A DNA stretch of 64,000 nt from Methylorubrum populi (GTDB lineage: Bacteria > Pseudomonadota > Alphaproteobacteria > Rhizobiales > Beijerinckiaceae), in assembly GCA_036946625.1 (NCBI GenBank), contig JAQIIU010000003.1, positions 817,961-881,960 on the forward strand, read 5' to 3'. Positions within the stretch are counted from its first letter, which is position 1. Every line of letters starts with the position of its first letter. Of the stretch, positions 1-8,662 are shown piece after piece. The translations under genes were made by a program, and so were the position numbers. The notes under the pieces are model-generated. The model had not been told where the DNA came from. It worked only from the letters and a program-made list of their open reading frames with translations, and did no database searches.

Positions 1-41
1 GGCCGCGAACAGCGCGAGGCTTGACAGAGGCATTCCACGTC

Positions 42-1202
42 TCAGCCGGCATCCGGCGCTACGGCGCGCCCGTCCACTATCCGTACCATGTCGGCGCGGC
101 CAGACAACTCGACGAACATGGCCGGATCGGCCCCTGTCATCCAGACCTGCCCCTCCAGGGCCTCGAGAGCCTCGAACAGCCCGCCCCGCCGCCGCGGGTC
201 GAGATGGGCGGCCACCTCGTCGAGCAGGATCAGGGGCGTGAGTCCGCTCATCGCCCGCACCAGCCGGGCATGGGCCAGCACGAGGCCGATCAGCAGCGCC
301 TTCTGCTCGCCGGTCGAGGCGGTCGCGGCGGGCACGTCCTTGGGGCCGTGGCGCACGACGAGATCGGTGGTCTGGGGCCCGATCAGGGTGCGGCCGGCGG
401 CCCGGTCGCGGTTTCGGCCCTGCATCAGCGCCCGGCGGAAGCGATCTTCGGCCTCCAGCGCCGGCCAGACCGCGACGAGATCGTCGAGATCGCCTTCGAG
501 CCGGATGGAGGCCCACGGGAAGGGCGCGGCATCGTCCCGCGTCTCGGCGATCAGCCGGTCGAGGCGCTCGACCGTCTCGCGCCGGGCGAGTGCCACGGCG
601 ACGCCGAGTTCGGCCACCTCGCGCTCGACCGCGTCGAGCCAGCGGGCATCGTCCGGCCGCTCGTCGAGCAGACGGTTGCGCGAGCGCAGGGCCCGCTCCA
701 TCGCCGAGACCCGGGCGCCGTGGCCCGCATCGACGGAGAGCACGAGCCGGTCGAGGAAGCGGCGCCGGTCGCCGGCCGGCCCGCGAAACAGCCCGTCGAG
801 GTCCGGCGTCAGCCAGACGACCCGCAGGAACTCGGCGAAGGCGACCGGGGAGGGGGCCGGCGCCCCGTCGATGCGGCAGACCCGCATGCCGCGTCCGTCG
901 TAGCCCGGCGGCTCGTAGCCGGTGCCGAGCCGGTGCTCGGCCTCCTCGCTTTCCAGGGTGGCCGAGACGGCGAAGCCGCCGGGGCCGCCGAGACGGGCCA
1001 TGGTCGCGAGATCGGCCCGGCGCAGGCCGCGGCCGGGGCAGAACAGCGAGACCGCCTCCAGAAGGTTGGTCTTGCCCGCCCCGTTCTCGCCCACCAGCGC
1101 CACGAAGCGGCGCGCGATGGCGAGGTCGAGGTCGACATGGTTGCGGAAATCGCGGGCGATCAGGCGGGTGAGGCGGGTCGCGACGGGGGTGGACTCATTC
1201 AT
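42..1202 (-). CDS. recF: DNA replication and repair protein RecF
   Basis: RecF is an SMC-like ATPase that acts with RecO and RecR to load RecA at gapped DNA and stalled forks. The 386-aa product has the N-terminal RecF pattern with a Walker A GENGAGKT at residues 38-45, a signature-like STGEQKALL near residue 300 and a Walker B LILLDEVAAHLD after it. Length is normal for the family. It is the last gene of the same-strand series rpsT-dnaA-dnaN-recF, the classical replication-origin neighbourhood. About 520 bp separate it from dnaN, so it may have its own promoter. Confidence 0.96.
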   Translation of the reverse strand: MNESTPVATRLTRLIARDFRNHVDLDLAIARRFVALVGENGAGKTNLLEAVSLFCPGRGLRRADLATMARLGGPGGFAVSATLESEEAEHRLGTGYEPPGYDGRGMRVCRIDGAPAPSPVAFAEFLRVVWLTPDLDGLFRGPAGDRRRFLDRLVLSVDAGHGARVSAMERALRSRNRLLDERPDDARWLDAVEREVAELGVAVALARRETVERLDRLIAETRDDAAPFPWASIRLEGDLDDLVAVWPALEAEDRFRRALMQGRNRDRAAGRTLIGPQTTDLVVRHGPKDVPAATASTGEQKALLIGLVLAHARLVRAMSGLTPLILLDEVAAHLDPRRRGGLFEALEALEGQVWMTGADPAMFVELSGRADMVRIVDGRAVAPDAG

Positions 1203-1421
1203 ACGGCGACAGGCCGGATCGATCCCGAGCGGAACGAAGCACGCGGGAGAAGGATCGGATACGAGCGGAACACGAGGATGCGGACGTCCAGTGCGATTTC
1301 GGGTGCAGGGCGCCCCTGCATCGGCGTTCGGGATCGGCAGCGCTCGCGCCGTTCGGCGACGAAGCGGACCGCTCGGCTCGGATTGTCCGCTGCGATGACG
1401 AGCGGTCTCACCCGCCGGCCT

Positions 1422-1652
1422 TCACCCTCGCGCCGTCATGGGCGGCCATGTCATCGAAAACCGCGTCATCGAAAACCGCGTCGGCGGTTTCGTAATCGCC
1501 GCGCCCTCGCACCATGCGTCCCGCGACGCGGCGAGGCGTCTTTCGCGCGCTTTCAGCAGCCTGATGCCGTCCACGACGGCAGGCGGATCGCGCCCTGCGG
1601 CGACGAGATCGAAGGCCGATTGCTCGGGGTCGAGGATAACGGGCTTCGACAT
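1422..1652 (-). CDS. small hypothetical protein between dnaN and recF
   Basis: A 76-aa reading frame starting MSKPVILDPEQ and ending MTARG. I do not recognise the family. The first ~50 residues look like real protein (mixed hydrophobic/charged, no arginine-rich shadow composition). The C-terminus carries the duplicated segment RFSMTRFSMT, produced by a 15-bp tandem repeat. The 5' end could also lie further upstream, but the internal ATG gives the more protein-like sequence. It occupies the otherwise unexplained 520-bp gap between dnaN and recF and is read in the same direction. Confidence 0.45.
   Translation of the reverse strand: MSKPVILDPEQSAFDLVAAGRDPPAVVDGIRLLKARERRLAASRDAWCEGAAITKPPTRFSMTRFSMTWPPMTARG
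1451..1482. repeat. 15-bp tandem direct repeat
   Basis: Two perfect adjacent copies of TCATCGAAAACCGCG followed by the first two bases of a third. The 15-bp unit keeps frame and encodes the repeated RFSMT in the small ORF on the minus strand. Probably a replication-slippage duplication. Confidence 0.85.
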
Positions 1653-1726
1653 GGCCAATTCGCTTGGGGCTCCCTCGCCATCACCATATCCTCGGCGAGC
1701 GAGAGGCGCGAGGCGTCGTCCCCGCG

Positions 1727-2848
1727 TCACACGCGCATCGGCATCAGCACGTAGAGCGCCGGCGCCCCCTCACGGTCCTGGATCAGCGTCGGCGAGCCGG
1801 GATCGGCGAGCTTGAACAGGGCGGTGTCGGCCTGGAGCTGTGCGGTGATGTCGAGCAGGTAGCGGGCGTTGAAGCCGATATCGAGGGCGGCGGCCTCGTA
1901 GTCGACGTCCAGTTCCTCGGTGGCCGAGCCGGCATCCGGGTTGGTCACCGAGAGGGCGAGCCGGCCGTCGCCCATGGCGAGCTTGACCGCGCGTCCGCGC
2001 TCGGAGGAAATGGTCGAGACGCGGTCCACCGCCTTGGCGAAGGCGTCGCGCTCGACGGTCAGGCGCTTGTCGTTGCCGGTCGGGATCACCCGCTGATAAT
2101 CCGGGAAGGTGCCGTCGATCAGCTTCGAGATCAGGGTGACGCCCCCGGCGAAGGTCAGGCGGATCTTGGCCGGCGACAGCTCGACCTGCACGCTCTCGCC
2201 GCCGTCGTCCACGAGCTTCTGGATCTCGGCGACGGCTTTCCGCGGCACGATGATGCCCGGCATGCCGCGGCTGCCCTCAGGTGCGTCGGTCTCGACCCGG
2301 GCGAGCCGGTGCCCGTCCGTGGCCACCGCGCGCAGCTTCGGCGCGCCCTCGACCTCGACGGTGTGGAAGTAGATGCCGTTGAGGTAGTAGCGCGTCTCCT
2401 CGGTCGAGATCGCGAACTGCGTCTTCTCGATCAGTTGCTTCAGCTCGGCCGCCGGGATCGCGAAGGAATGCGGCAACTCGCCCGCGGCGAGATCGGGGAA
2501 ATCGTCCTCGGGCAGAGCGCCGAGCGCGAAGCGCGAGCGGCCGGAGCGGATCGTCATCTGCCCGGTGTCTCCGGAGGTCTCGAGCGAGACCTGCGCGCCT
2601 TCGGGCAACTTGCGCACGATGTCGTAGATGACGTGCGCCGGCACGGTGGTGGCGCCGGCATCGAGCACGTCGGCCGGCACCGTCTCGGTCACCTCGATGT
2701 CGAGGTCGGTCGCCTTCAACTGCAGACCGTTCTCGCCGGTGCGCAGCAGGACGTTGGAGAGGATCGGGATCGTGTTGCGCCGCTCCACGACCCGGTGCAC
2801 GTGGCCGAGCGATCTCAGGAGGGCCGCGCGCTCGACTGTGACTCTCAT
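1727..2848 (-). CDS. dnaN: DNA polymerase III beta subunit (sliding clamp)
   Basis: The beta clamp is a ring-shaped dimer that tethers DNA polymerase III to the template. The 373-aa product starts MRVTVERAALLRSL and shows the typical beta-clamp features: RRNTIPILSNVLL near residue 25, the LKATDLDIEV strand, and a C-terminus ending ALYVLMPMRV (the PMR ending of clamps). The frame is open further upstream, but the extension is proline/arginine-rich and the conserved family start lies at 2848. It sits between dnaA (255 bp upstream) and recF in the standard order. Confidence 0.97.
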   Translation of the reverse strand: MRVTVERAALLRSLGHVHRVVERRNTIPILSNVLLRTGENGLQLKATDLDIEVTETVPADVLDAGATTVPAHVIYDIVRKLPEGAQVSLETSGDTGQMTIRSGRSRFALGALPEDDFPDLAAGELPHSFAIPAAELKQLIEKTQFAISTEETRYYLNGIYFHTVEVEGAPKLRAVATDGHRLARVETDAPEGSRGMPGIIVPRKAVAEIQKLVDDGGESVQVELSPAKIRLTFAGGVTLISKLIDGTFPDYQRVIPTGNDKRLTVERDAFAKAVDRVSTISSERGRAVKLAMGDGRLALSVTNPDAGSATEELDVDYEAAALDIGFNARYLLDITAQLQADTALFKLADPGSPTLIQDREGAPALYVLMPMRV

Positions 2849-3103
2849 CGGAAAACCCGTCGTCTCTTGAACAAGTGGCCCGTCCGCCCGCGATCCGGCC
2901 CGAGAACGGCGGGTTGGGGAGGGGGCGCACAGCTTGGCGAAGCGCCCCTCCGAAGGCAAGGGCGCCAGGGGGCCTGTCCCAGGGCGATCGCTTCGAGCGA
3001 TTGCCCTGGGGCCCCGTCCCGCCCGCGCGGCACCGCGGACGGGTTCCTGGTGCACTCCAAACTCGGGCGCGAGGGGAAACCCACGCCCGAAGCCGGCCGG
3101 CGG

Positions 3104-4609
3104 TCAGTCCTGAAGCATGCGCTTCAGCAGTTCGACCTCATCGCCGAGCACCGCGTCCTCGCCGATCAGCTTCTCGATCTTGCGCACCGCGTGCAGCACC
3201 GTGGTGTGGTCGCGCCCGCCGAAGCGGCGGCCGATCTCCGGCAGGGAGCGCAGGGTCAGCACCTTCGACAGGTACATGGCGATCTGGCGCGGCTTCACCA
3301 CGGCGGCGGTGCGGCGCTCGGACAGGATGTCGGAGCGCGAGACGTTGTAGCGCGAGGCCACCAGCTTCTGGATGTCCTCGATCTTCACCCGTTTCGGCTC
3401 GCGGTTCTTCACGAGGTCGCGGATCGCGGTCTCGGCGGTCTCGACCGTCACCGGCGCGCCGGTCAGCGTGGCATGGGCCAGGAGCCGGTTCACCGCGCCT
3501 TCGAGATCGCGGCCGTTGGCGGTAATCGCCCGGGCGACGTAGGCGGACACCGCCGGCGAGACCTCGAAATTCGGGTGGCTCTGGCGCACGGCGTCGAGGC
3601 GGGCGGACAGGATCGAGGTGCGCAGCCCCTCGTCGAGGCCGCCGATCTCGACGACGAGGCCGCCCGCGAGCCGCGAGCGCACCCGTTCGTCGAGGGATTC
3701 GAGTTCCGTCGGCGGCCGGTCGGAGGCGACCATCACCTGGCGGCCCGAATCGATCAGCGCGTTGAGGGTGTGGCCGAACTCGGTCTGGATCGACTTGCCC
3801 TGGATGAACTGGACGTCGTCGAGGATCAGCAGGTCGATCGCCCGCAGGCGCTCCTTGAACGCGAGCGCACTCTGCGTCTTCAGGGCGTTGACGAAGCCGT
3901 ACATGAAGCGGTCGGCGGTGAGGTAGATCACCCGGCGCCCGGCCTCGCGGGCGGCGTGGCCGGCGGCGTGGAGCAGATGCGTCTTGCCGAGGCCGACGCC
4001 GGCATGGACGTAGAGCGGGTTGTAGAGCACACCCTCGCCGTCACTGCGGGCGATCCGCTCGGCGGCGGCATGCGCCAGGGCGTTCGAGCGGCCGACGACG
4101 AAGCTCGCGAAGGTCAGACGCACATCGAGCGGCGCACCGTTGAGATCGATCGCGGCCGCGTCCCCGCGGGGCGCGGCCATCTCCGGCTCGATCATCGGGC
4201 CGGGGCCCTGGAGGGCGGCCGGCGTCGCCGTGGCGTGGAGCCGGGTCAGCGGACCGCTGGTCGGATGCGGCTTCATGGGGGCGCCGGCCGCGGGCCGGGC
4301 CGACGCGGACGGACCGCGCACGCCGACCTCGATCCGCTCCACGATCTCGGCCTCGGCATGGAACGTCGTCAGCACCCGGTCGAGATAATGCGACTCGATC
4401 CAGCTCTTGAGGAAGCGGGTCGGGACGGTGAGCCGGGCGACGTTGCCGGACACCTCCTCCAGTTCGAGACGGGCGAACCAGCTCGCGAACACATCCTCAC
4501 CGAGTTCCGCCCGCAGCCGCCGCTTCACCCGAGCCCAGGCCGCGGGGATGTCGGCGCCCCCCCTGCCGTTCCCGCCGTCGCCGTCCGCCATGCTGCCGTC
4601 GAGGTGCAT
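3104..4609 (-). CDS. dnaA: chromosomal replication initiator protein DnaA
   Basis: DnaA binds DnaA boxes at oriC and opens the duplex to start replication. The 501-aa product has an N-terminal DnaB-interaction domain ([21 protein letters not shown]), a variable linker, an AAA+ ATPase with Walker A GVGLGKTH at about 204-211 and Walker [10 protein letters not shown] at about 260-268, and the C-terminal DNA-binding signature [14 protein letters not shown] near residue 465. The ATG at 4609 was chosen over in-frame upstream ATGs because GAGGAGA lies 7 nt before it. The next gene on this strand is dnaN; rpsT lies upstream. Confidence 0.97.
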   Translation of the reverse strand: MHLDGSMADGDGGNGRGGADIPAAWARVKRRLRAELGEDVFASWFARLELEEVSGNVARLTVPTRFLKSWIESHYLDRVLTTFHAEAEIVERIEVGVRGPSASARPAAGAPMKPHPTSGPLTRLHATATPAALQGPGPMIEPEMAAPRGDAAAIDLNGAPLDVRLTFASFVVGRSNALAHAAAERIARSDGEGVLYNPLYVHAGVGLGKTHLLHAAGHAAREAGRRVIYLTADRFMYGFVNALKTQSALAFKERLRAIDLLILDDVQFIQGKSIQTEFGHTLNALIDSGRQVMVASDRPPTELESLDERVRSRLAGGLVVEIGGLDEGLRTSILSARLDAVRQSHPNFEVSPAVSAYVARAITANGRDLEGAVNRLLAHATLTGAPVTVETAETAIRDLVKNREPKRVKIEDIQKLVASRYNVSRSDILSERRTAAVVKPRQIAMYLSKVLTLRSLPEIGRRFGGRDHTTVLHAVRKIEKLIGEDAVLGDEVELLKRMLQD

Positions 4610-5236
4610 TACCGTGTCTCCTCGCATCCCGGGCCGGCGGACCGGCGGGGGATGCGTACGCATACGCCACACGAGAGAGGCACCGCCCCGAGTCGGGCGG
4701 TGCCGAGATCGGCCTCGGCGCTGTCAAGAGCAGCGCCATCGACCATCGCTAAAGATGGCTGTGTATCAACAATCCTCTATCGTTCTCCTAACAGCGGGAC
4801 GATCGGGGAAAACATCTGCACGCGCCCCGAGTCGTCGGCCCGGGGCCGAAGAGTCGAAGGCCTGCCGGCAACTTGGGGACGACTCAGGGGGTATCGGTGC
4901 TCATCTTGTCGAGTCGCCCGGTCGGCAAGGTTTCGTTAAGCTACACGGTCAGCGCGGCAGCGGGCAACAGGCGGGACCTCGAACATGGTTAACCAGGTCC
5001 TGCCGACGAGCCGGACAGTCCCTCGCAAGGGGTGATTCGGGATAACGGCACACGAAATGTGGAGAAGCGTCGGGGAACGGTGCACAACTAGAGCGCTCTC
5101 CGCCGAAGTGGACACCGGTTCGGCGTGAGAGAGCGCGTTGGCTCCAAGGCGCCGAAGGACGCCGGGCGCCCCCGAAGAAGGAAGCGCCCGCCGGGTGTAT
5201 GCCGGCTTCGGACCGGTGCCTCGGCGAACGCGCACG
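4610..5236. other. dnaA upstream region, candidate replication origin
   Basis: About 630 bp without a convincing gene between rpsT and dnaA. On the minus strand it holds one DnaA-box-like 9-mer TTCTCCACA (5058-5066, one mismatch to TTATCCACA) and a weaker TGATACACA (4760-4768, two mismatches). The stretch 4739-4800 is less GC-rich than its surroundings. Many alphaproteobacteria initiate elsewhere, so this may simply be the dnaA promoter and leader with autoregulatory sites. Confidence 0.35.
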
Positions 5237-5262
5237 AAAAAAGCCCGGTCAAGGACCGGGCT
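5237..5262 (-). terminator. rho-independent terminator of rpsT
   Basis: On the minus strand, a perfect 9-bp stem AGCCCGGTC / GACCGGGCT with a 3-nt loop is followed by a run of six T (read from the A run at 5237-5242). It lies about 70 bp past the rpsT stop codon and separates rpsT from the dnaA leader. Confidence 0.9.
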
Positions 5263-5331
5263 CGATTCGTCATCGCGGCAGCAGGCGCCGGACAGATCCC
5301 TCTCGAAGAGGCCGGCAGACCCCTCGGCGTC

Positions 5332-5598
5332 TCAGGCGGCGATGGCCTTCACCCGCGCGGCGAGGCGCGACACCTTCCGCGAGGCGTTGTTCTTGTGAAC
5401 GATGCCGTGCTGGGCGGCGCGCATGATCTCCGGCTCGGCGGCACGGAGGGCGGCGAGGGCCGTACCCTGATCGCCGGAGGCGATCGCCTCCTCGACCTTG
5501 CGGACGAAGGTGCGCATCCGCGAGCGGCGCGAGCGGTTGATCGCCGTACGCTTGGCGATCTTGCGGGTCATCTTCTTGGCCGACACGGTGTTGGCCAT
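5332..5598 (-). CDS. rpsT: 30S ribosomal protein S20
   Basis: S20 is a primary 16S rRNA-binding protein of the small subunit. The 88-aa product starts [10 protein letters not shown] and has the typical basic helix [20 protein letters not shown] and the conserved [16 protein letters not shown] near the C-terminus. Two in-frame ATGs are six bases apart; GAGG touches the first directly but sits 6 nt before the second, so the second (5598) is taken as the start. It is followed by its own terminator and, further on, by dnaA. Confidence 0.96.
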   Translation of the reverse strand: MANTVSAKKMTRKIAKRTAINRSRRSRMRTFVRKVEEAIASGDQGTALAALRAAEPEIMRAAQHGIVHKNNASRKVSRLAARVKAIAA

Positions 5599-5882
5599 GG
5601 GCATCCTCGTCTGGTCGCGGCGGCAACGACCCGACCCCGGACGATCCGGTATCGGTCAGCGCAGCCTGAATGATAAGCAAAGGCGAAACACCCGGCTGCA
5701 GGACTGCGGCCGGACGTGAAGGCCGCTCTATAGCGACGCCCCCCCGATCCGTCAACAAATCGTCACGCCACGGCTCGGTCTTGCCGTTCGTGCATTTTGT
5801 TGGCCGCAGGAGCGTTGCCAAGCGGAAAGCGATCCGCTAATGCCGCGTCCAGTTCGGCGGCGGCACCGCCCCCCGACACCGC

Positions 5883-5957
5883 GCTGCGGTAGCTCAGTGG
5901 TAGAGCACCTCATTGGTAATGAGGAGGTCGAGAGTTCAATCCTCTCTCGCAGCACCA
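5883..5957 (+). tRNA. tRNA-Thr (GGT)
   Basis: A complete cloverleaf: acceptor GCTGCGG pairs with TCGCAGC, D-arm AGCTCAGTGGTAGAGC, anticodon stem CTCAT/ATGAG with anticodon GGT, T-arm containing GTTCAATCC, discriminator A and encoded CCA. The GGT anticodon reads threonine ACC/ACT codons. A foldback repeat and an IS5-family element lie immediately downstream of its 3' end. Confidence 0.93.
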
Positions 5958-5964
5958 TCCTTCT

Positions 5965-6185
5965 CAGAGCCTGTTTGACAGCGGTGATCCCATCTCGCCC
6001 CTCATCCTGAGGTGCCGGAGCGCAGCGGAGGCCTCGAAGGGGGCTCCAGGGATCGCGCGGGATCTGGAACACCCTTCGAGACCGCTTCGCGGCGCCTCAG
6101 GATGAGGGTGGGGATGGGAGTTATGGCTTTCCTCTTGTCCTGCCGTTGCCTGACGAAGACACGCCAGCCGCTCAAACAGGCTCTG
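5965..6185. repeat. 221-bp foldback (MITE/REP-like) element
   Basis: Bounded by perfect 14-bp inverted repeats CAGAGCCTGTTTGA (5965-5978) and TCAAACAGGCTCTG (6172-6185). Inside is a second pair of inverted arms built on CCCTCATCCTGAGG and CCTCAGGATGAGGG, each extended outwards by a TCCCATC-like segment. The inner core with CCTTCGAG resembles REP-type palindromes that I know are common in Rhizobiales. It carries no coding capacity of its own and lies between tRNA-Thr and the IS5-family element. Confidence 0.75.
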
Positions 6186-6186
6186 A

Positions 6187-7048
6187 AGCGTGTTATGAGC
6201 TGACGGACCGGTTTGGCGTTGTGGTTCATGCCGACCGATCTTCGCGCCTACCCGTCCGATGTGTCCGATGAGAAGTGGGCGTTGGTGGTGCCCTGTCTCG
6301 CCTTGCTGCGGGAGGACTCGGTCCAGCGCGACCACGATCTGCGCGAGGTGTCCAACGGGCTGCGCTACATCGCGAGGACGGGCGCACCGTGGCGGTTCAT
6401 GCCGCACGATCTGCCGCCCTGGGCCGCCGTCTACCAGCAGACGCAGCGCTGGCTGTCCGCCGACAGCTTCGCGGACGTGGCTGGCGACCTGCGTGCGGGG
6501 CTGCGGATGGCGGCCGAGCGGGAGCCGGAGCCATCGGCGGTGATCCTCGACAGCCGGACGCTGCGCTCCTCGCCCGAGAGCGGTGAGCGGGCGGGCTACG
6601 ACGGGGCCAAGCGCAAGCGGGGTGCGAAGGGGCATCTGGCGGTGGATACGCCCGACCATGTCGTGGCGCTGCACGTGACCGCCCGCCGATATCGATGACC
6701 GGGCCGAGGTCGGCCGGCTGGCCGCCGCGGTTCAGGCGCAGACGCAGGACAGCATCGAGGTGGGCTTTGTCGACCAGGGCTACTCTGGTCCCAAGCCTGC
6801 GGCCGCCGCGAAGAAGGCTCATGGCATCGAGTTGGAGGTGGACAAGGCGCCGCACGCCAAGCGTGGCTTTGTTCTGCTGCCGCGCCGGTGGGTGGTGGAG
6901 CGCTCGTTCGCCTGGGCGACCCGCTGCCGGCGTCTGGTCAAGGATTACGAGCGCTACGCCAGCACATTGGCAGGTCTTCACATGGTCGCCTTCGTCTGCA
7001 TCATGCTCCGGCAAGCCGAAAAGCTCATGGAAAGTGCATAATACGCTC
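6187..7048 (+). mobile_element. IS5-family insertion sequence (frameshifted)
   Basis: About 860 bp. The ends are imperfect inverted repeats: AGCGTGTTATGAGCT at the left and the complement AGCGTATTATGCACT at the right (12 of 15 matching). It encloses one transposase coding region on the plus strand. A target duplication could not be fixed with confidence because the outermost bases are ambiguous. The left end directly abuts the foldback element. Confidence 0.7.
6213..7041 (+). pseudogene. IS5-family transposase, frameshifted
   Basis: The first part (6213-6698) has the N-terminal IS5 transposase domain (YPSDVSDEKWALVVPCL, then GLRYIARTGAPWRFMPHDLPPW) and the first catalytic Asp in VILDSRTLRSS. 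The second part (about 6683-7041) is in the next frame and carries FVDQGYSG and the DDE-glutamate helix RRWVVERSFAWATRCRRLVKDYER. The joint is at GTGACCGCCCGCCGAT near 6682, where removing one C restores VTAADIDDRAEVGRLA. Some IS5 subgroups use programmed frameshifting, but no slippery run is visible here, so a disabling insertion is more likely. Confidence 0.8.
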
Positions 7049-7471
7049 TAGATAATCAGAATTCCACAGATAAAGCAATATATTGATCGGATTTTAACCA
7101 TAGATTATTGATTTTTCATCGGCTTTTTTCAAAAGCCGGAGTCCACCTTTCGGGACGATACTCTAGTGTCTCTCGCAAAACGCCCGCTGCGCCGTTGCGC
7201 CCGGAGCGAGCGTGATCAGTGATCGAGAGTCTTGTGAGGCACTCTTACTTCCGGATCGAAGCAGTTATCGTCTGGCGCCACGGCACGATGTGCGGGGGGC
7301 AAAGCGGCCGTCGCACGCGCCTCGGCGGCGGCGAGCAGCGACAAGCCCAGCCGCCGATCTCCATCGGTCAGGCCGTGACCGATTGCACCGATCGCCTTCG
7401 GCGCCAAAAGCGAGGATCTTCCGAGGCCGCTCGGCATCACCTCATGATGAGGGGTCGGGAGGATCGGGGCG
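7049..7471. other. gene-free AT-rich stretch with hairpin
   Basis: No convincing gene. Positions 7050-7140 are strikingly AT-rich compared with the region. A perfect hairpin CGGCTTTT-TTC-AAAAGCCG lies at 7120-7138; its arms are T/A-rich enough to act as a weak bidirectional terminator, perhaps for the thiolase operon that ends at 7472 or for the IS. The remainder to 7471 shows nothing recognisable. Confidence 0.5.
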
Positions 7472-8662
7472 TCAAATCGGTCCGATCATCTCCACGGCAA
7501 GGGCGGTGGCTTCGCCGCCGCCGATGCAGAGGCTGGCGACGCCGCGCCTCAGCCCGCGAGCCTGCAAGGCGCCGATGAGCGTCGCGACGATGCGCGCACC
7601 GCTGGCGCCGAGCGGGTGGCCGAGCGCGCAGGCGCCGCCGTGGACGTTGAGCCGGTCGTGCGGGATGCCGAGTTCCCGCATCGCGATCATCGGCACGAGT
7701 GCGAAAGCCTCGTTGATCTCGAACAGGTCGACCTCGGATACGTCCCAGCCGACCTGCTCCAGCAGGGTCCGGATGGCGGGAACGGGCGCGCAGGCGAAGC
7801 GGGCGGGCGGTCCGGCGTAGCCGGCCGTGCCGACGATGCGGGCGAGCGGCGCGAGTCCCGTATCCCGCGCGGACGCGGCATCGGCCAGGACCAGGGCGGC
7901 GGCGCCGTCGGAGATCGAACTGGCGTTGGCCGCCGTGACGGTCCCGTCCGGGGAGAAGGCCGGGCGCAGCGACGGGATCTTGTCGGGCTTGGCCTTCCCG
8001 GGCTGCTCGTCCTGCTCGACGCGCATCGCCCCGACCGACACGCCGACCAGTTCGCGCGCGAAGGCGTGCTCCGCCTGTGCGGCCAGCGCCCGGCGCAGGC
8101 TTTCCAGCGCGTAGGCGTCCTGATCGATACGGCTGAAGCCGTACTCGGCGGCGATCCGGTCGCCGAAGCTCCCCATCAGGCGCCCCGGCTCGTAGGCATC
8201 CTCCAGGCCGTCGTGGAACAGGCTGTCGACCGCGCCGCGATGGCCGAGCCGGGCGCCGCCGCGGAGATCCGGCAGGAGGTGCGGCGCGTTGCTCATGCTC
8301 TCCATGCCGCCCGCCACGACGAGGTGCGCGAGACCGGCCCGCAACAGGGCATGGCCGAGGATCAGCGCCTCCATGCCGGAGCCGCAGACCTTGCTCACCG
8401 TGGTGCAGGGGACCGCTTCCGGCAGCCCCGCGGCGAGGGCCGCCTGCCGGGCGGGCGCCTGGCCGAGACCGCCGATGAGCACGCAGCCCATCAGCACCCG
8501 GTCTACATCGGCGCCCTCGGCACCGGACCGGGCGAGCGCCGCACGGATCGCGGCGGCGCCGAGCCGGGGCGCGGTGAGGCCGCTCAGGCTCCCGAGCAGA
8601 CCGCCCATCGGGGTGCGGGCATAGCCGAGGATCACGGTGTCGGAACGGGCGTCGGTGCGCAT
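7472..8662 (-). CDS. thiolase family protein (acetyl-CoA acyltransferase)
   Basis: Catalyses thiolytic cleavage of 3-ketoacyl-CoA (or the reverse condensation). The 396-aa product has the full thiolase pattern: nucleophilic Cys in TTVSKVCGSGMEAL near residue 90, the NEAF loop in DLFEINEAFALV, the His in NVHGGACALGHPLGASGA, and the second Cys in LCIGGGEATALAVE. Its ATG overlaps the stop codon of the upstream acyl-CoA dehydrogenase by one base (TGATG), so the two are translationally coupled. It is one of two thiolases in this cluster; context suggests beta-oxidation rather than polyhydroxybutyrate synthesis. Confidence 0.92.
   Translation of the reverse strand: MRTDARSDTVILGYARTPMGGLLGSLSGLTAPRLGAAAIRAALARSGAEGADVDRVLMGCVLIGGLGQAPARQAALAAGLPEAVPCTTVSKVCGSGMEALILGHALLRAGLAHLVVAGGMESMSNAPHLLPDLRGGARLGHRGAVDSLFHDGLEDAYEPGRLMGSFGDRIAAEYGFSRIDQDAYALESLRRALAAQAEHAFARELVGVSVGAMRVEQDEQPGKAKPDKIPSLRPAFSPDGTVTAANASSISDGAAALVLADAASARDTGLAPLARIVGTAGYAGPPARFACAPVPAIRTLLEQVGWDVSEVDLFEINEAFALVPMIAMRELGIPHDRLNVHGGACALGHPLGASGARIVATLIGALQARGLRRGVASLCIGGGEATALAVEMIGPI

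Noticed and set aside
1664..4939. A 1091-codon plus-strand frame across dnaN and dnaA
   Set aside because: It is the antisense shadow of two certain genes in very GC-rich DNA; composition is His/Arg/Ala-rich with no domain.
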